A stretch of DNA of 64,000 nt from Episyrphus balteatus (Eukaryota; Arthropoda; Insecta; Diptera; Syrphidae). This document shows positions 23,785-35,010 of the stretch, piece after piece; position 1 is the stretch's first letter, and each line of letters starts with the position of its first letter. The position numbers and the translations under genes were made by a program. Below the pieces are notes generated by a model, which had not been told where the DNA came from, made no database searches, and worked only from the letters and a program-made list of their open reading frames with translations. The stretch is taken from NCBI RefSeq assembly GCF_945859705.1, contig NC_079134.1, forward strand, positions 154,353,718-154,417,717, read 5' to 3'.

Positions 23785-24800
23785 TTTGAAACAAGATGAA
23801 ACGAAAACGGGACACGACTTCAACTTGTTATAACTTTTTTGTTTTAATAGATAGATGAAAATTTGTACTGTAGATAGGTAATTAAATAAATTATAATTGA
23901 ACAAAATTTCAATTAATTTCATATTCAAAATTCGGAGATAACGGTAAAAAGATGTTCTTTTCCAACACACGTAATATCTTTTGATCTAGTGCACAAACAA
24001 AATTGATTTAACTTTAGTACGCATGCTGATAACATAACCTTTTATTTGATATATCACACATAACGTTACGTGCTCTACAAGTTACACAATCTTAAATTGA
24101 AAAAAAAAAAAAAAAAATTAAAAATACCTCAAAACAAGATCTGTTGGCGATGACCAGCTACCAGTGTAGGAAGTAACGTAATCTCAGTCTGGAAATTCGA
24201 CATGGTTGACTTTAAAAAATTCTAACTTCTCTTGTAGACATCTTTGAAATAAAATTTATACATCATTATACAAGGTGAAACAATAAGCTTTCACATGGTA
24301 TAAAATTTTGTATAGGTTGTCAAACAAAAAAATTGATTTAATAGCATGAGAACATAATAATAAATGTTTTTTTTTGCTTTTTGGATGAAATATTATCGAG
24401 TTTAAAAAATTCTAGCTCTTTTTGTAGATGTCTCATAGACTTGATCAATATATATTTTTTGAGCTAAGACAATAAGCTTTCAGATGATGTAAAAATTTTT
24501 ATAGGTTGTTGGGTAAAAAATGCAATTAATAGCTTGAGAAGATAAAAATACGTGTTTTTTCACTTTTTTTTATGGAAATTGACCGAGTTCAAAAAATTCT
24601 ACCTCTTTTTGTAGATGTCTCATAGTCCTGATCGATATAAATATTTAGAGCTAAGACAACAAGCTTTCAGATGATATAAAATTTATATAGGTTGTCATAT
24701 AAAAAAGATGGATTTGAAGGTGATAGAATAAAAATAGGTAGATTTTTTCTATTTTATTTTTTTTTTTGCAAGAAAAATGATTTTTTAAGGTTTCACTTCT
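23785..24800 (+). repeat. Dispersed repeat family B, forward copy with tandem core
   Basis: The segment is homologous, in reverse, to 33237-34690. Shared landmarks include ATGCTGATAACATAACCTTT against its counterpart near 34440, CGTGCTCTACAAGTTACAC near 24068, and CCAGTGTAGGAAGTAACGTA near 24162. Its right part is a tandem array (24208-24790). No protein is encoded. It is an old non-coding repeat of unknown class. Confidence 0.7.
24208..24790 (+). repeat. Three tandem ~190-bp units
   Basis: Units start near 24208, 24399 and 24585, each with GA(C/G)TT(T/C)AAAAAATTCTA, then CTTTTTGTAGATGTCTCATAG-like and AAGCTTTCA(G/C)ATG words, and TATAGGTTGT near the end. The units have diverged, so this is an old array. 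It is internal to family B. Confidence 0.75.
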
Positions 24801-24827
24801 AGGTACCACGTTTTAATTGCACACATG

Positions 24828-25151
24828 ATTTTTTTTTATTTTTAAAACGGTAGGCTTAAGACAAAAATTATGTTCTACAAAATTGTAGCTGAAATTATTT
24901 TACAAAAATTGTTATATAAAGATTTTTTAGTTAAGTCAATACAACATGTCAAACTATTACATGTAATTTGATTAAAATAACAAATATAAAAATATCAAGA
25001 AAAACATAGTGCGAGTTTGAAGTAATATAATTTCTAAACGGTGAGTGATACAAGAAAACTTTGCATAACAATTTTTTGTAAAATAACCTCAGCTACAATT
25101 TTGTCCAGCATAATTCTTGTCTAAAACCTACCGTTTTAAAAATAAAAACTG
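24828..25151. repeat. Inverted repeat (foldback), ~85-bp arms
   Basis: The left arm (about 24828-24912) contains TTTTAAAACGGTAGGCTTA and AAATTGTAGCTGAAATTATT. The right arm (about 25065-25151) is its diverged complement, ending TAAAACCTACCGTTTTAAAA. The spacer is about 150 bp. It resembles an eroded MITE; no target duplication was identified. Confidence 0.65.
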
Positions 25152-26216
25152 TTGTCTACGTACACTGTGGTGTATACGTAATCTAATTTTAATTTATTTA
25201 TATCGCATTGGCGTTATGTGACTGAATTCAAAAATAAATTTATATTAATATTCAATTTGATAGGGTGTTTTTTTTTTTTTGAGAAAAAATTAAATTTAGA
25301 TCTTGAAAAATAAATTATATTTGGAAATACGTAATGGAAGTATGTTAATGTTGAACAGTATAAACATTTTAACCTAAAATTTTTTTATTTAGGTATACTT
25401 TTTATATTCAGGTTGGAAAAATAAATAATTTTCAATATGCTTCCATTGCTCTAAAAAAAATGTAAAATATAAAATCAAAAGTTTCATTCCACTCCAAAGA
25501 ATACCCTTTCAACTTGGATACTTGAACAAACGTTTTTGGTTCTAAGGAAACCCTCAGATTTCGAATTTTTTTTTAAATAAAAAAAATCTCAAAATATTCA
25601 TCGACGAATTTTTAAAACTATTGAACTTTTTTGATAAATTCAAGAATGATTTCTCGAAGATTTAAAATTTAATGTTATGGTTACTTAAACGATACTTTCG
25701 TGAAAATCTTTTAAGTCATTTTTGAGAAATTCAGAGAGCATGAAAACAGTTCAATGACAAGACAAGTAGGTACCGTTTTACACTTTGTCACAAAAAAAAA
25801 AAAAAACACATTTTAAAAATATTGCAAGAATTTTATCGTTGTCAATTTTTACCTATTTTAGAAAGAATATATGTAGAAGATGTTAACGATGCATAAGACA
25901 TGGTGGTTTTTATAAAAAACCTTGACCCTATTTTTATCAAAATACTGTTTTTTTAAAAGATTTTTCCACTTTGACATCGTTTTTTACATAATTATGCTAG
26001 AGTATGTTATTTTTTATGTTAAAAAAAAAATTATTATTTTGAAATTCAATGAGGCAGGTATGTACTTTAAATGAAATCAGTATACTGAGAAAAAATAAAT
26101 ATTTTCTCTATAAAGCAAGGATAAACACAAAAAATCGGTTAAAAATTGAATTTTTGTGATGACTGAAAGTCGAGAAAAAATTTTGTATAAAAAATAAAAT
26201 ATAAATAAAACCCAAT
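25152..26216. other. AT-rich stretch, no gene
   Basis: No gene is seen. CACTGTGGTGTATACGT at 25163-25179 recurs with one change at 63683-63699. Confidence 0.4.
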
Positions 26217-26461
26217 TTAACGGTACCTGCCATAGAACCGTTTATTTGGTTTCTGAATATTTCCTACACGACTTACTCTATTTATATCAAAATTCTTATG
26301 CAAAAGCGTAACCGTAACAATTAAATTTTAGAAAAATTTCAAAAATTACATTTTTGGATTTAAAAAAAAATATTTACCTTACTAAATTTTTTTTTTGATA
26401 AAACAATTCTTTTTTGCCATAAGAGCAACATCGTGCAATCCAGTCGTGCATTTTATTTTTT
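26217..26461 (+). repeat. Dispersed family R, 3' portion
   Basis: It opens with ACGGTACCTGCCATAGAACC, present also near 58084 and 60961. It closes with AAGAGCAACATCGTGCAATC, then CAGTCGTGCATTTTATT, the characteristic family R end. The 5' part is missing or unrecognisable. Confidence 0.65.
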
Positions 26462-28375
26462 ATTCAACTCTCCCTCAATGAACTGTAAATTTACTTCCAA
26501 AGCTCCTTGTCCCTGTTTAAATACTTCGTTAAAATTTCCTATTTCCCTTTTGACCATATTCTATATTTTCATTTAAAAAAAAATGTCATTCCTGCCTTGT
26601 GCCTACCCATTACCACCCAACAAAAAAAAACCACATTGATTTCTCTCACCACAACACTATACTATACTGAAATATGAAATTACATCATAACGTAATCCTG
26701 GTGAACAAAATATTCACCAGCAGTGGCCTAATTTCTTATCCGATAAAAACACGATTGCAGAGAGAGAGACACACAATGGCATAACGAATACTTGTTGTTA
26801 AATTGAGCTTAAGCCCTAAGGTGATATTATGCAAATGACACCATAATTGCTATGTCAACAGAGAAAAAGCGACAAACATTTTACAACACTCAATCTCTGC
26901 GCGCCACTTAACCTAAACCAATAAGTGTGAAATTCGATGCGATCTCGGTTGTTGGTTGGGAAATTAGCACCTTTTGGAATTTTTTTTATAAATTTTTTTT
27001 TCTCTGTGTTGCTATTTGCCATTATGGTAAAACTTCACAAGGACTCAATCGTCACTTCTGGTTTCCTCCTTCTGCCACTTAATTCGACGACAGCGACAGC
27101 CTGGTGTGAAATATTTTAAGGGCTTTATTTGAACTTCTCACCATCCACCACCCACCCAAAAAGCCGTTAATGATGTAATATTACACCCAAGGACATAATT
27201 ATAATTTTTATCCTGCCAACTAACTATTCCCTATTACTTCCTTTCCTCCACTCTATGAAACTGAATGATCAATTCTAATAAAATTCAAAATTGTAAAATA
27301 ATATTTTAGGGATTTCTCAAGCCGAATACACAGAAGCCATTATCGAGGTTATTATCGATGAGTATGGCATAGGAATAGGAAGGTATTATAATAGTTTAAT
27401 GGGTTTTGTTAAAGTATAAGAGAGACTTTTTTTGAAATCCTTGAAGGAGCATCAGGAGACACAATTGTTACGATTTTATAAAGCTCCCACAGAAACTGAC
27501 TTGATGGTAATAAAAGTTAATTAGAAAATAACGTGATGGCATATTCTTTGTCATTATTTACTCGAATGAGCTTAAAGGACTTTATTATCTTATAATAACA
27601 ACAACAAAATATATTCCAGAGATACTTTTAATAATCTTCACATAAAAAAAAAAAAAAATAAATAGAACAAGATATATATCAAGAAGAACGATGAGAACCA
27701 AGTGCAAATGCCATCAATAAATTCGTTCGTTAATTAGAAAATAATGACACATATTTCTGTCATTCCATTTTAGTTTGGATAAGGATATGATAAAATTGTG
27801 TGTGTGTGTCAAAATTTACCCTTGAATTCTTTCTTTTTTTTCGATTGAATTCCACTTAGATTTCATACATATCTGAAATTCTATCTTTATTTGAGGAAAA
27901 AATTAATTATTTATTAATGTTTAACCAAAAAAAATATAAATATTTTTCTATTATCATTGTTCCTAAGTAGGTACACATGACTCTATATGAAAATACTTGT
28001 TTATTTTTATGATTAATATTACTAACATGGACATTTTTATATTGATTTTGTTATCTTTAGTATATGTATATTTTTGTCCATCACATGTGTGTAGGAGGTA
28101 TGTAAATATAATTGTTATAAGAAAAACAAAAGGCGCATACATTTTGATGGGCGGCTGGAAATATTATTTTTTTTGTATGGTGATTGACACTTAAATTGGA
28201 AATTAATTCTAGAAAAATGGGGCATGTTACCAAAGATTTATTCAGGATTGATAGATAGTGTAGGGTAGATAGGGTATAGTTACATATTTAGGAAAAAATT
28301 ATATGCTTTCAGAATATAGTGGGTGGCTTTTGAGTGTTGATTAACTTTGTTGTCGTTCGAGGACAAAAATAAAAA
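26462..28375. other. Mixed-composition stretch, possibly single-copy; no gene recognised
   Basis: The block 26620-27620 is more complex than most of the window and holds no visible transposon ends. A 60-aa plus ORF (26937-27119) has one hydrophobic segment but no recognised family, and I do not call it. A (TG)n run lies at 27797-27809. This could be host intergenic or intronic DNA. Confidence 0.35.
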
Positions 28376-28425
28376 AATAATAAAATTCACGACTGGGGTC
28401 GCACGTACTTGCTCTTACAGTTCAA
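28376..28425 (-). repeat. Family R terminal fragment, reverse
   Basis: The complement of the family R end is present: ATTCACGACTGGGGTCGCAC, then GTACTTGCTCTTA. The rest of the copy is truncated or lost. Confidence 0.6.
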
Positions 28426-28501
28426 AGCATTTTTATGTTAGGTTACTTGTAGAAAGAGCTGTCTCTATATAAATGTTTAAAGAAATTTGGTTTATGTAGG
28501 C

Positions 28502-28516
28502 GAAGAGCCGACATGA
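28502..28516. repeat. Candidate LINE target duplication, low-coordinate side
   Basis: GAAGAGCCGACATGA here and GAAGAGCCAACATGA at 31590-31604 differ at one base and bracket the LINE. Eight bases separate this copy from the poly(T) run, so the edge is not exact. Confidence 0.4.
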
Positions 28517-28524
28517 AGACCAAA

Positions 28525-28538
28525 TTTTTTTTTTTTTT
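28525..28538 (-). repeat. Poly(A) tail of the minus-strand LINE (T run on plus)
   Basis: A run of 14 T on the plus strand marks the likely 3' tail of the LINE whose coding remains end at 28752. Confidence 0.5.
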
Positions 28539-28751
28539 CACTTCAGATTCTTTGATGTAGTAAGCTTAGAACAAGCTTTTAACTACAATCAGAGGCTCAT
28601 CATAAGTGCATGTTAGTGGTTAGTAGACAAAAAATACAACCTCCCACATGCACAATATAAAACAAAATAACTACGAACAAATTTACAAGTTATAAAATTA
28701 TAAGTACAAAAAATCCAACATGTATAATTTATTTAAAACATTGATTAACAG

Positions 28752-31336
28752 TCACGATTGTGGAGCACTGGTTCGAAACAATGTTTTTAAACCCATTTTC
28801 GTCAAATAAAAGTCTAAGGATGAATGGTTCAAGTTAAAAAGTTTACTCATGCGACTAAGAGGCTCATTAATACCATAGTTTGTTCTATGAAAGTCGATAT
28901 GCAAAGGTTCAAATCTTCGTAGGAGTTGAGATCCACCCGGATAATTTATACCAATACAAGCTAATAGATCAGGGGCGTCAATTTGGGAATTAATAAGCTG
29001 ATGAAGAAAGATTAAATCATTATTTACACGTCTCTGTGCTAAAGTTTGTATCTGAAGAAGTTGAATGCGATGTTCATAAGGTGGCAAGTTGAAAGGGTCG
29101 GTCCAAGGAAGACCTTTTAGAGCGAAGCGTACAAAATTGTGTTGAATAGATTCGATTCGGTTTTTATGAACTTCATAAAAAGGACTCCATACTTGAGAAG
29201 CGTACTCAAGATGGGGTCCAACGTAGCAGTTTTACAAAGATAGAGTAACAAATGGATCATCAAATTCCTTTACCCAACGTTTAATAAAACCAAGCATTGA
29301 GCTCGCTTTATTTACTATAAAATTGATGTGTTCAGTAAATCCTAAATTTGAACTAAATTGGACACCCAAGTCTTTGAAGCTAAATACTCGACATAGCTTA
29401 TGTTGCAAGATGTAGTAGGTAATCAAAAATATTAATGACTCGTTTTCTCGAGAATGTAATCGTTTGGCATTTAGCTGGGTTAAGTGAAAGGCCATTTTTA
29501 CCACACCAAACATTAAAACTGTTAATATCGCTTTGAAGAAGAATACGGTCTTTGTCAGACTTAATTTCTTTAAAAATCTTCATATCATCAGCAAATATGA
29601 GAATATCACTTGAAGTTATGCACGAGATTACGTCGTTTATAGCTAAAATAAATAAAAATGGGCCTAGGTGACTTCCCTGAGGGACGCCAGAGTTGGCTAT
29701 AAAAAGATCTGAAAGACAGTTTCTAAATTTGACCTGATAGGATCTTTGGTTAAGATAAGATTCTACCCAGGCAATAAAAATACGTGGAAAACCAAAAGCT
29801 TTTAATTTGAAGATTATTATTTTATGACTAAGTTGATCAAATGCCTTTGAAAAGTCAGTGTAAACGCAGTCAACTTCATTACCTTTTTCTAATGCATTTG
29901 AACATTTATTTAAGAAGCTAAGAAGATTAGTTGTAGTAGATCTTTTTCTTACAAAGCCATGCTGCTTTTCACTTATCAGATTTTTACTATAAAATGCTAG
30001 ACTATCACAAACAACTTGCTCAAAAACCTTTGGAATGCAGGATAGTTTCGAAATAGGCCTATAATTCTTTATATATGTCTTATCACCCTTCTTGAAAACA
30101 GGAGTGAGGAATGACTTTTTCCAGATGGAGGGAAATTTTCCTGACTTGATGGAAAGTTTGAATAAAAATGTTAGAGGCTGAACTAGGGAGTTTCTACAGT
30201 TTTTTAATACTATTGGTGGCACACCGTCTGGGCCAGCAGAACAATCATCATTTAAGGATCAAAAGAAGGTCTAACACAGTACTTTGCAGTACAGGGATGT
30301 TCGTACAACTCGTTTCGGAATATGAATGTAAATTTTTGAAATAGATTTCGTCAACATCAACAGTCTCATTAACAAATGAATTACGAAAGTTATTGGCGAA
30401 AGCATTGCAAATGTCAAATGTTTGATGTAATGTAATATCGTCATGAATGAAGTTTGCCGGATATCCATCTGAGTTTTTCTTTGAGTTAACAAGGTTCCAA
30501 AATGACTTTGGATCTTTTCTAAGGGAATTTCCTTTCTCAATCATGTAGTCGGTGTACAAATTTTTTGAATGAGTTTTGAATTCTTCAAATAGTTCAACGT
30601 AAGAAGCGTGATCAACTGGTGAAAGGGTTCTTAAAAAAAGTTTCCATGCTTTATTTCGTTTATTTCTTAGTATTTTTAGGTCTTTTGTGTACCAAGGGTG
30701 ACTAAAATTATTATTATTATTATTTGATTTTTTCATGGAAATGGAATTTACAAGGCAGCTGTTAAGGATGTTATAAAAATTTGTAACTGCTTCATCAATA
30801 TTAGATAATGTAAGTATATTTTCTATCCCTGAACTAGATATGTTTTCAGAAAGCAACTCGAAATTTGCTTTTTTAAAATCAAGAGTATAAGAGCAATCAA
30901 AATCGTTACTGTTTTCAGTAATATGATTGCTCCAGTCAAAGAAGATATCCAAAGGTGGATGGTAACCGTCTATATTAGTGATACCAGTTCTAGACTCTAG
31001 AACAAGAGTACTAATAGCGTCAGAGGAAAATACTAAATCGAGAATTCGATTTTAATAGTTTTTAATACAGCTTATCTGCTGTAAGTCAGTATACAAAATT
31101 TTGTCTAATAAAGCAAGCTCATTTTGTGAAGATGTTAGTGAAGCTTCTTGATATGTTTCATCATCGGAAGGGACCCAATCAATGTGAGGTAAATTGAAGT
31201 CTCCTAAAAGTAATATGTTGCTATTGGAGCAAGACAGGTCAAGTACGTAATCTAAAGCCATCGAAAGCTCTGTATAAGAGGATGATGTACTTTTTGGAGG
31301 GATATATACATTTAGAATATAAATAGATTTAGTCAT
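28752..31336 (-). pseudogene. Non-LTR retrotransposon (CR1/Jockey group) ORF2, broken
   Basis: Read on the minus strand, the element encodes in order: an endonuclease C-terminal part (31336-31055) with the LLGDFNLPHIDW motif; a linker; and a reverse transcriptase (about 30222-29400) with LTPVFKKGDK, NYRPIS, DFSKAFDQ, SGVPQGSHLGPFLF and the catalytic F-A-D-D in ILIFADD. A thumb and C-terminal region with DLGVQFSS, then VGPHLEYASQVW follows, down to 28752. Two in-frame stops (31052 and about 29230) and two frameshifts (near 30240 and 29450) make it non-functional. The N-terminal half of the endonuclease is missing or too diverged upstream of 31340. Clade cannot be settled by eye. It would have acted by target-primed reverse transcription. 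Confidence 0.88.
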
Positions 31337-31589
31337 TGAAGAAATTTTAACGCAGATTAAGTCAATTGAGAGCTTAAACGGGAATGATATGGAAGAAGAA
31401 ACAAATTTATTTCGAACCGCTACTAACTAATCGTTAAATAATTTTTTTTTTGTTATTTGACTTTTTTTTGAGAAAAACTAAAAATGCAGTTATATTGCAA
31501 TTGCTTGGAATATAATATATGCTAAAATTAATCAAAATAATTCGAGCCATTTTCGACAAAAATTGCAATAACTGATTAAATATTTGAGG
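31337..31589 (-). other. Probable 5' remainder of the LINE
   Basis: The sequence between the endonuclease fragment and the candidate target duplication has no readable coding frame beyond a short stretch near 31340-31430. It may be decayed endonuclease or 5' UTR. Confidence 0.35.
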
Positions 31590-31604
31590 GAAGAGCCAAC
31601 ATGA
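31590..31604. repeat. Candidate LINE target duplication, high-coordinate side
   Basis: GAAGAGCCAACATGA matches 28502-28516 at 14 of 15 bases. Confidence 0.4.
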
Positions 31605-32026
31605 GTGATTTAAAAAATCGGAAGTATCATATTTCCATTATACGTATTTAAACAAAAACAACCTTGGAAATTACGAAAAAATCATCTGTACCAAATTTCA
31701 ATAAATCCGACCACCCGTTTAGGCTGCAGCTTCATGTACAGCTATTTGTGACCCCGCACCGACGCGACGCACAGACCGACGGACGTCATAAAGAAAACCA
31801 CTTTTTCTGACTTCTCTTTTCCCACTTTTTAGCTAATTCTAACAATTACTTAGCAAGAAATTTAAAAAACATTGACTTGACCCCGAAATTGTCATTTTTA
31901 AAAACTATAGTGTGTAATGTGGTACACCCTGTCGTCTAATGTGGTATACTATACCACTGAAACCATGTTTTTTACATTATTTTGAATGAAAAAAATAAAA
32001 TATTTAAATTCATTTTGATTTTAAAT
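31605..32026. other. No gene; old repeat-like block
   Basis: A GC-richer patch near 31720-31800 (GACCCCGCACCGACGCGACG, then CACAGACCGACGGACG) resembles the CAGAC/GTCTG-containing section of family R, but I could not align the rest. Confidence 0.3.
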
Positions 32027-32035
32027 AAGTAATTA
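32027..32035. repeat. 9-bp target duplication AAGTAATTA, left
   Basis: It is repeated exactly at 32541-32549 around the foldback element. Confidence 0.8.
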
Positions 32036-32540
32036 GGGAGCGGGTCATAATTCTGCTTGTCATAATTCTGTACGACAAAATTCTGTGGGGTCAAAATACT
32101 GTAATACCATAATTCTGTACGTCATTATACTGTAAATACAAAATTCTGTACGTCAAAATACTGTATGAACAAAATACTGACATGCAAAATTCTGTTTTGT
32201 AAAATTCTGTACGGCAAAATACTGTATATCAAAATTCTGTAAAAATGCTGTAAAAAAATAAAATTTTGATAATGTAAAAAAGTGCGCGCGCACTTTTTTA
32301 CATTATCAAAATTTTATTTTTTTTACAGCATTTTTACAGAATTTTGATATACAGTATTTTGATGTACAGAATTTTGAAATACAGTATTTTGACCAACCAG
32401 AATTTTGCTATACAGAATTTTGACTTTCAGAATTTTGTTCCTACAGCATTTTGCACATACAGAATTTTGACATACAGTATTTTGGCATACAGTATTTTGA
32501 ATACAGAATTTTGCAACATACAGAATTTCGACCCCAACCC
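32036..32540. mobile_element. Foldback element with short-repeat arms (505 bp)
   Basis: The ends GGGAGCGGGTCATAATTCTG and CAGAATTTCGACCCCAACCC are inverted relatives. Both arms are built from degenerate 12-18-bp units of the type CAAAATTCTGTAC / CAGTATTTTGA. They meet at a near-perfect palindrome of about 120 bp (32225-32345) centred on GTGCGCGCGCAC. The 9-bp flanking duplication and arms of short direct repeats match the described structure of Drosophila foldback (FB) and Mutator-type elements. The 72-aa and 94-aa ORFs here are artefacts of the repeats. Confidence 0.85.
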
Positions 32541-32549
32541 AAGTAATTA
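32541..32549. repeat. 9-bp target duplication AAGTAATTA, right
   Basis: Exact copy of 32027-32035. Confidence 0.8.
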
Positions 32550-33236
32550 TATAGTGAAATAAAAAAAGTAATAAATAATGGACAAAAGAACGTCGGAAAA
32601 AAAAAACAAAACTTGCCCAAACACAAGCACTTTCCTTTCAGTTGAAAAAAAAACTCGACTGCATCTAATTTTGAATTTTCAATATTTCTTCTAGTTTTTT
32701 TTTCATATATTTGACATTTAAACACACCTGCTTCTCTTTTCGCTGTCGCTTCATCTACTGGTTTAAAAATTAAAGTAAAGGCATGCTTAGTTTTTGAGAA
32801 ACCTGCCTATACCACATTACCCAAGTGTACCACATTTACCTAAATAACTCTACTCGTAAATCAAATTTGAAGTTTATTTTCTGAATTTTATGGCACAAAA
32901 GTATTAAAATTAAAAAAATTCTAAAAAATATTTTTTTTTTAATTTCTGATTAGCCATTATTAATTTCACCCAATTCAGTATTCTTCCACTTTATTTGCAT
33001 TGTATTAAAATATTAGTAAATTTTCGTCCTTTTCATGTGTTTCCTTCTTTCCTCCCAACTTATACTTTATATTGTTTTTTTATTTTTAATCCTTGTCGTA
33101 AAGGTAGTGTAGTTAATAAAACACAACTATTTATGTTGATTGCTACACATTCATTAAATTTTATTTATAATCTTTACTGAATATTTATTCAGTGTCGACT
33201 TTGTAAAAACTATAATCATAACTTAATCTTACAATG
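32550..33236. other. AT-rich stretch, no gene
   Basis: No gene or element end is recognised; short ORFs are low complexity. Confidence 0.4.
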
Positions 33237-33366
33237 GAAGTGAAACCATAAAAACTCATTTTTCTTGAAAAAAAAAATCGAAAAAGTCTATCTTTTACCT
33301 TTAAATCCATTTCTTTTATATGACAACCTATAATAAATTATAGATCATCTGAAAGCTTATTATTTC

Positions 33367-33375
33367 ACCTTTTAT
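33367..33375 (+). repeat. LINE target duplication ACCTTTTAT, left
   Basis: Repeated at 34225-34233 directly after the poly(A) run; the first A is shared with the tail. Confidence 0.75.
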
Positions 33376-34195
33376 GTGTCTCTAGGGGAGCAGTAAAGCT
33401 GCAATATGCCGTCGACACAGTCAGAGATTGGACCGAAAAATGGCGTATCAAACTCAATGAAACAAAATCTTCACATATAAACTTTACAAATAAAAAGATA
33501 AACAATATTCCAATATTCATTAATAATCAAGCTGTACCTTACGCCAATACGGCCAAATACCTTGGAATGACTTTGGATGCAAAGCTAAAGTGGAAAGAGC
33601 ACATCAAAAAGAAAAGAGAAGAACTAAACTTGAAATATAGAAAAATGTACTGGTTACTTGGTAACAACTCTGATTTATCAATCCAAAACAAAATAATGCT
33701 GTATAATCAAGTACTAAAGCCTGTTTGGACCTATGGTATGGGGCTGTACAAAGAAAACAAATACCGAAATCATCCAAAAATTCCAAAACAAAGTCCTTCG
33801 TGGAATAGTTAATGCACCTTGGTACATAAGAAATAGCGATCTACATCGTGACCTACAAATAGAAACGGTTACAGAAGTTGTTAAAAAATACGCTGTATCG
33901 CATAATCAGAGACTGCAAAGTCATACCAATTCTGAAATGGTGTCCGTCTTGAATACAAGAAACCATGTTCGGAGATTAAGAAGAACCAAGCCTCATGAGC
34001 TTATGGTCTAAAAAAACATGGGAAAGTATTAAAAGTTTAAACTTCCCCCAAAGTGATTTTACAAAGTTAAGAAAGAAAAATCTGATGTCGATCTCTCAAG
34101 ATTGGTCCTGATAAAGAGGTGGTTTTAGTGGTTAAGAGTCCCACACTACTTGGTGTAGAATACTGCCAAGTGTCTTTTGAAGATTTCCTCCCGTC

Positions 34196-34224
<29 letters not shown>
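33376..34224 (+). pseudogene. 5'-truncated Jockey-type LINE tail, frameshifted
   Basis: This is the C-terminal end of a reverse transcriptase polyprotein. From about 33390 the frame reads through AVDTVRDWTEKWRIKLNETKS and AKYLGMTLDAKLKWKEHI, features of the Jockey-clade thumb and connection region. Near 33740 the frame shifts by one and continues with WGCTKKTNTEIIQKFQNK, APWYIRN and LHRDLQIETV to a stop at 34009-34011. A 3' UTR of about 185 bp and a poly(A) run at 34196-34225 follow. ACCTTTTAT at 33367-33375 recurs at 34225-34233 as the target duplication. The catalytic domain is absent: this is a dead-on-arrival copy truncated during target-primed reverse transcription, later frameshifted. 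Confidence 0.9.
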
Positions 34225-34228
<4 letters not shown>

Positions 34229-34233
34229 TATAT
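34225..34233 (+). repeat. LINE target duplication ACCTTTTAT, right
   Basis: Matches 33367-33375. Confidence 0.75.
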
Positions 34234-34864
34234 GACGCTTTAATCACTTTTTAAAGCCAACCATGTCTAAATTTCAAACTGAGATTACGGTACTTCCTAC
34301 ACTGGTGGCTGGTTATTGGCAACAGATCTCTACAGGTGTTGTGAGGTATTTTTCCAGTTTCTCAATTTAAGATTGTGTAACTTGTAGAGCACGTACCTAC
34401 CGTTATGTGTATGATATATCAAATGAAAGGTAATATTATCAGCATGCGTATTAAAGTCAAATCAAATATTTATGTACTCTAGATCAAAAGATATAACGTG
34501 TTTAGAAAAAGAACATCTTTTCACCTTTATCTCATAATTTTGAATTTGAAATTAATTTAACTTTTGTACAATTATAGTTCATTCTATTACCTATCTACAG
34601 TATAAATTTTCTTCACCTATCTATTAAAACAGAAAAGTTTTATTCAATTGATTTTTCCTGTTACTTTTTTGTTTCATCGTGTTCCAAAATAAAATGAGCT
34701 TGACTGGATTTACATTGATTTATTCTAAAGCATTCAGACCAATAAAATAACGAAAATATTTTCTTGAAACGGAAGTCGTTCTTAGTTTTACTCTATTCTT
34801 TATTTGAATAAATTGAGTGATTCATTAAAAATCAATCATATCAGATAAAATTTAGAATTTGTCT

Positions 34865-35010
34865 TTCAGAATCATTAATTGTGGTGTACCACAGGGAAGC
34901 GACTTGAGTCCATTATTATTCGATCTTAATCTTGTATTCTGCAATTATATGGCTTATTCAAAGGCTGACTATAATTGCAAAACATGTAGCAATAAATCAT
35001 TGCCGTAATA
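34865..35010 (+). pseudogene. Short reverse-transcriptase fragment of a LINE
   Basis: A plus-strand frame reads CGVPQGSDLSPLLFDLNL, the conserved G-V-P-Q-G-S-x-L-x-P-x-L-F block found just before the catalytic Y/FADD of LINE reverse transcriptases. The frame runs on to a stop near 35010 without showing the ADD motif. It is a small relic, unrelated in position to the two larger LINEs. Confidence 0.65.

Larger units (their letters stand above)
33237..34690 (-). repeat. Dispersed family B, reverse copy interrupted by a LINE tail
   Basis: The segments 33237-33375 and 34226-34690 together align in reverse with 23785-24800. This copy holds only one of the three tandem units and has a further deletion near the junction. 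A Jockey-type LINE tail sits inside (33376-34224), so family B is older than that insertion. Confidence 0.7.

Noticed and set aside
26937..27119. 60-aa ORF with a hydrophobic segment, possible small membrane protein
   Set aside because: Short, T-run-encoded hydrophobicity (Phe-rich), with no family recognised and no supporting context.
32344..32725. 72-aa and 94-aa ORFs over the foldback element
   Set aside because: Periodic composition reflects the CAGTATTTTGA-type repeats or their flank; no coding signal.
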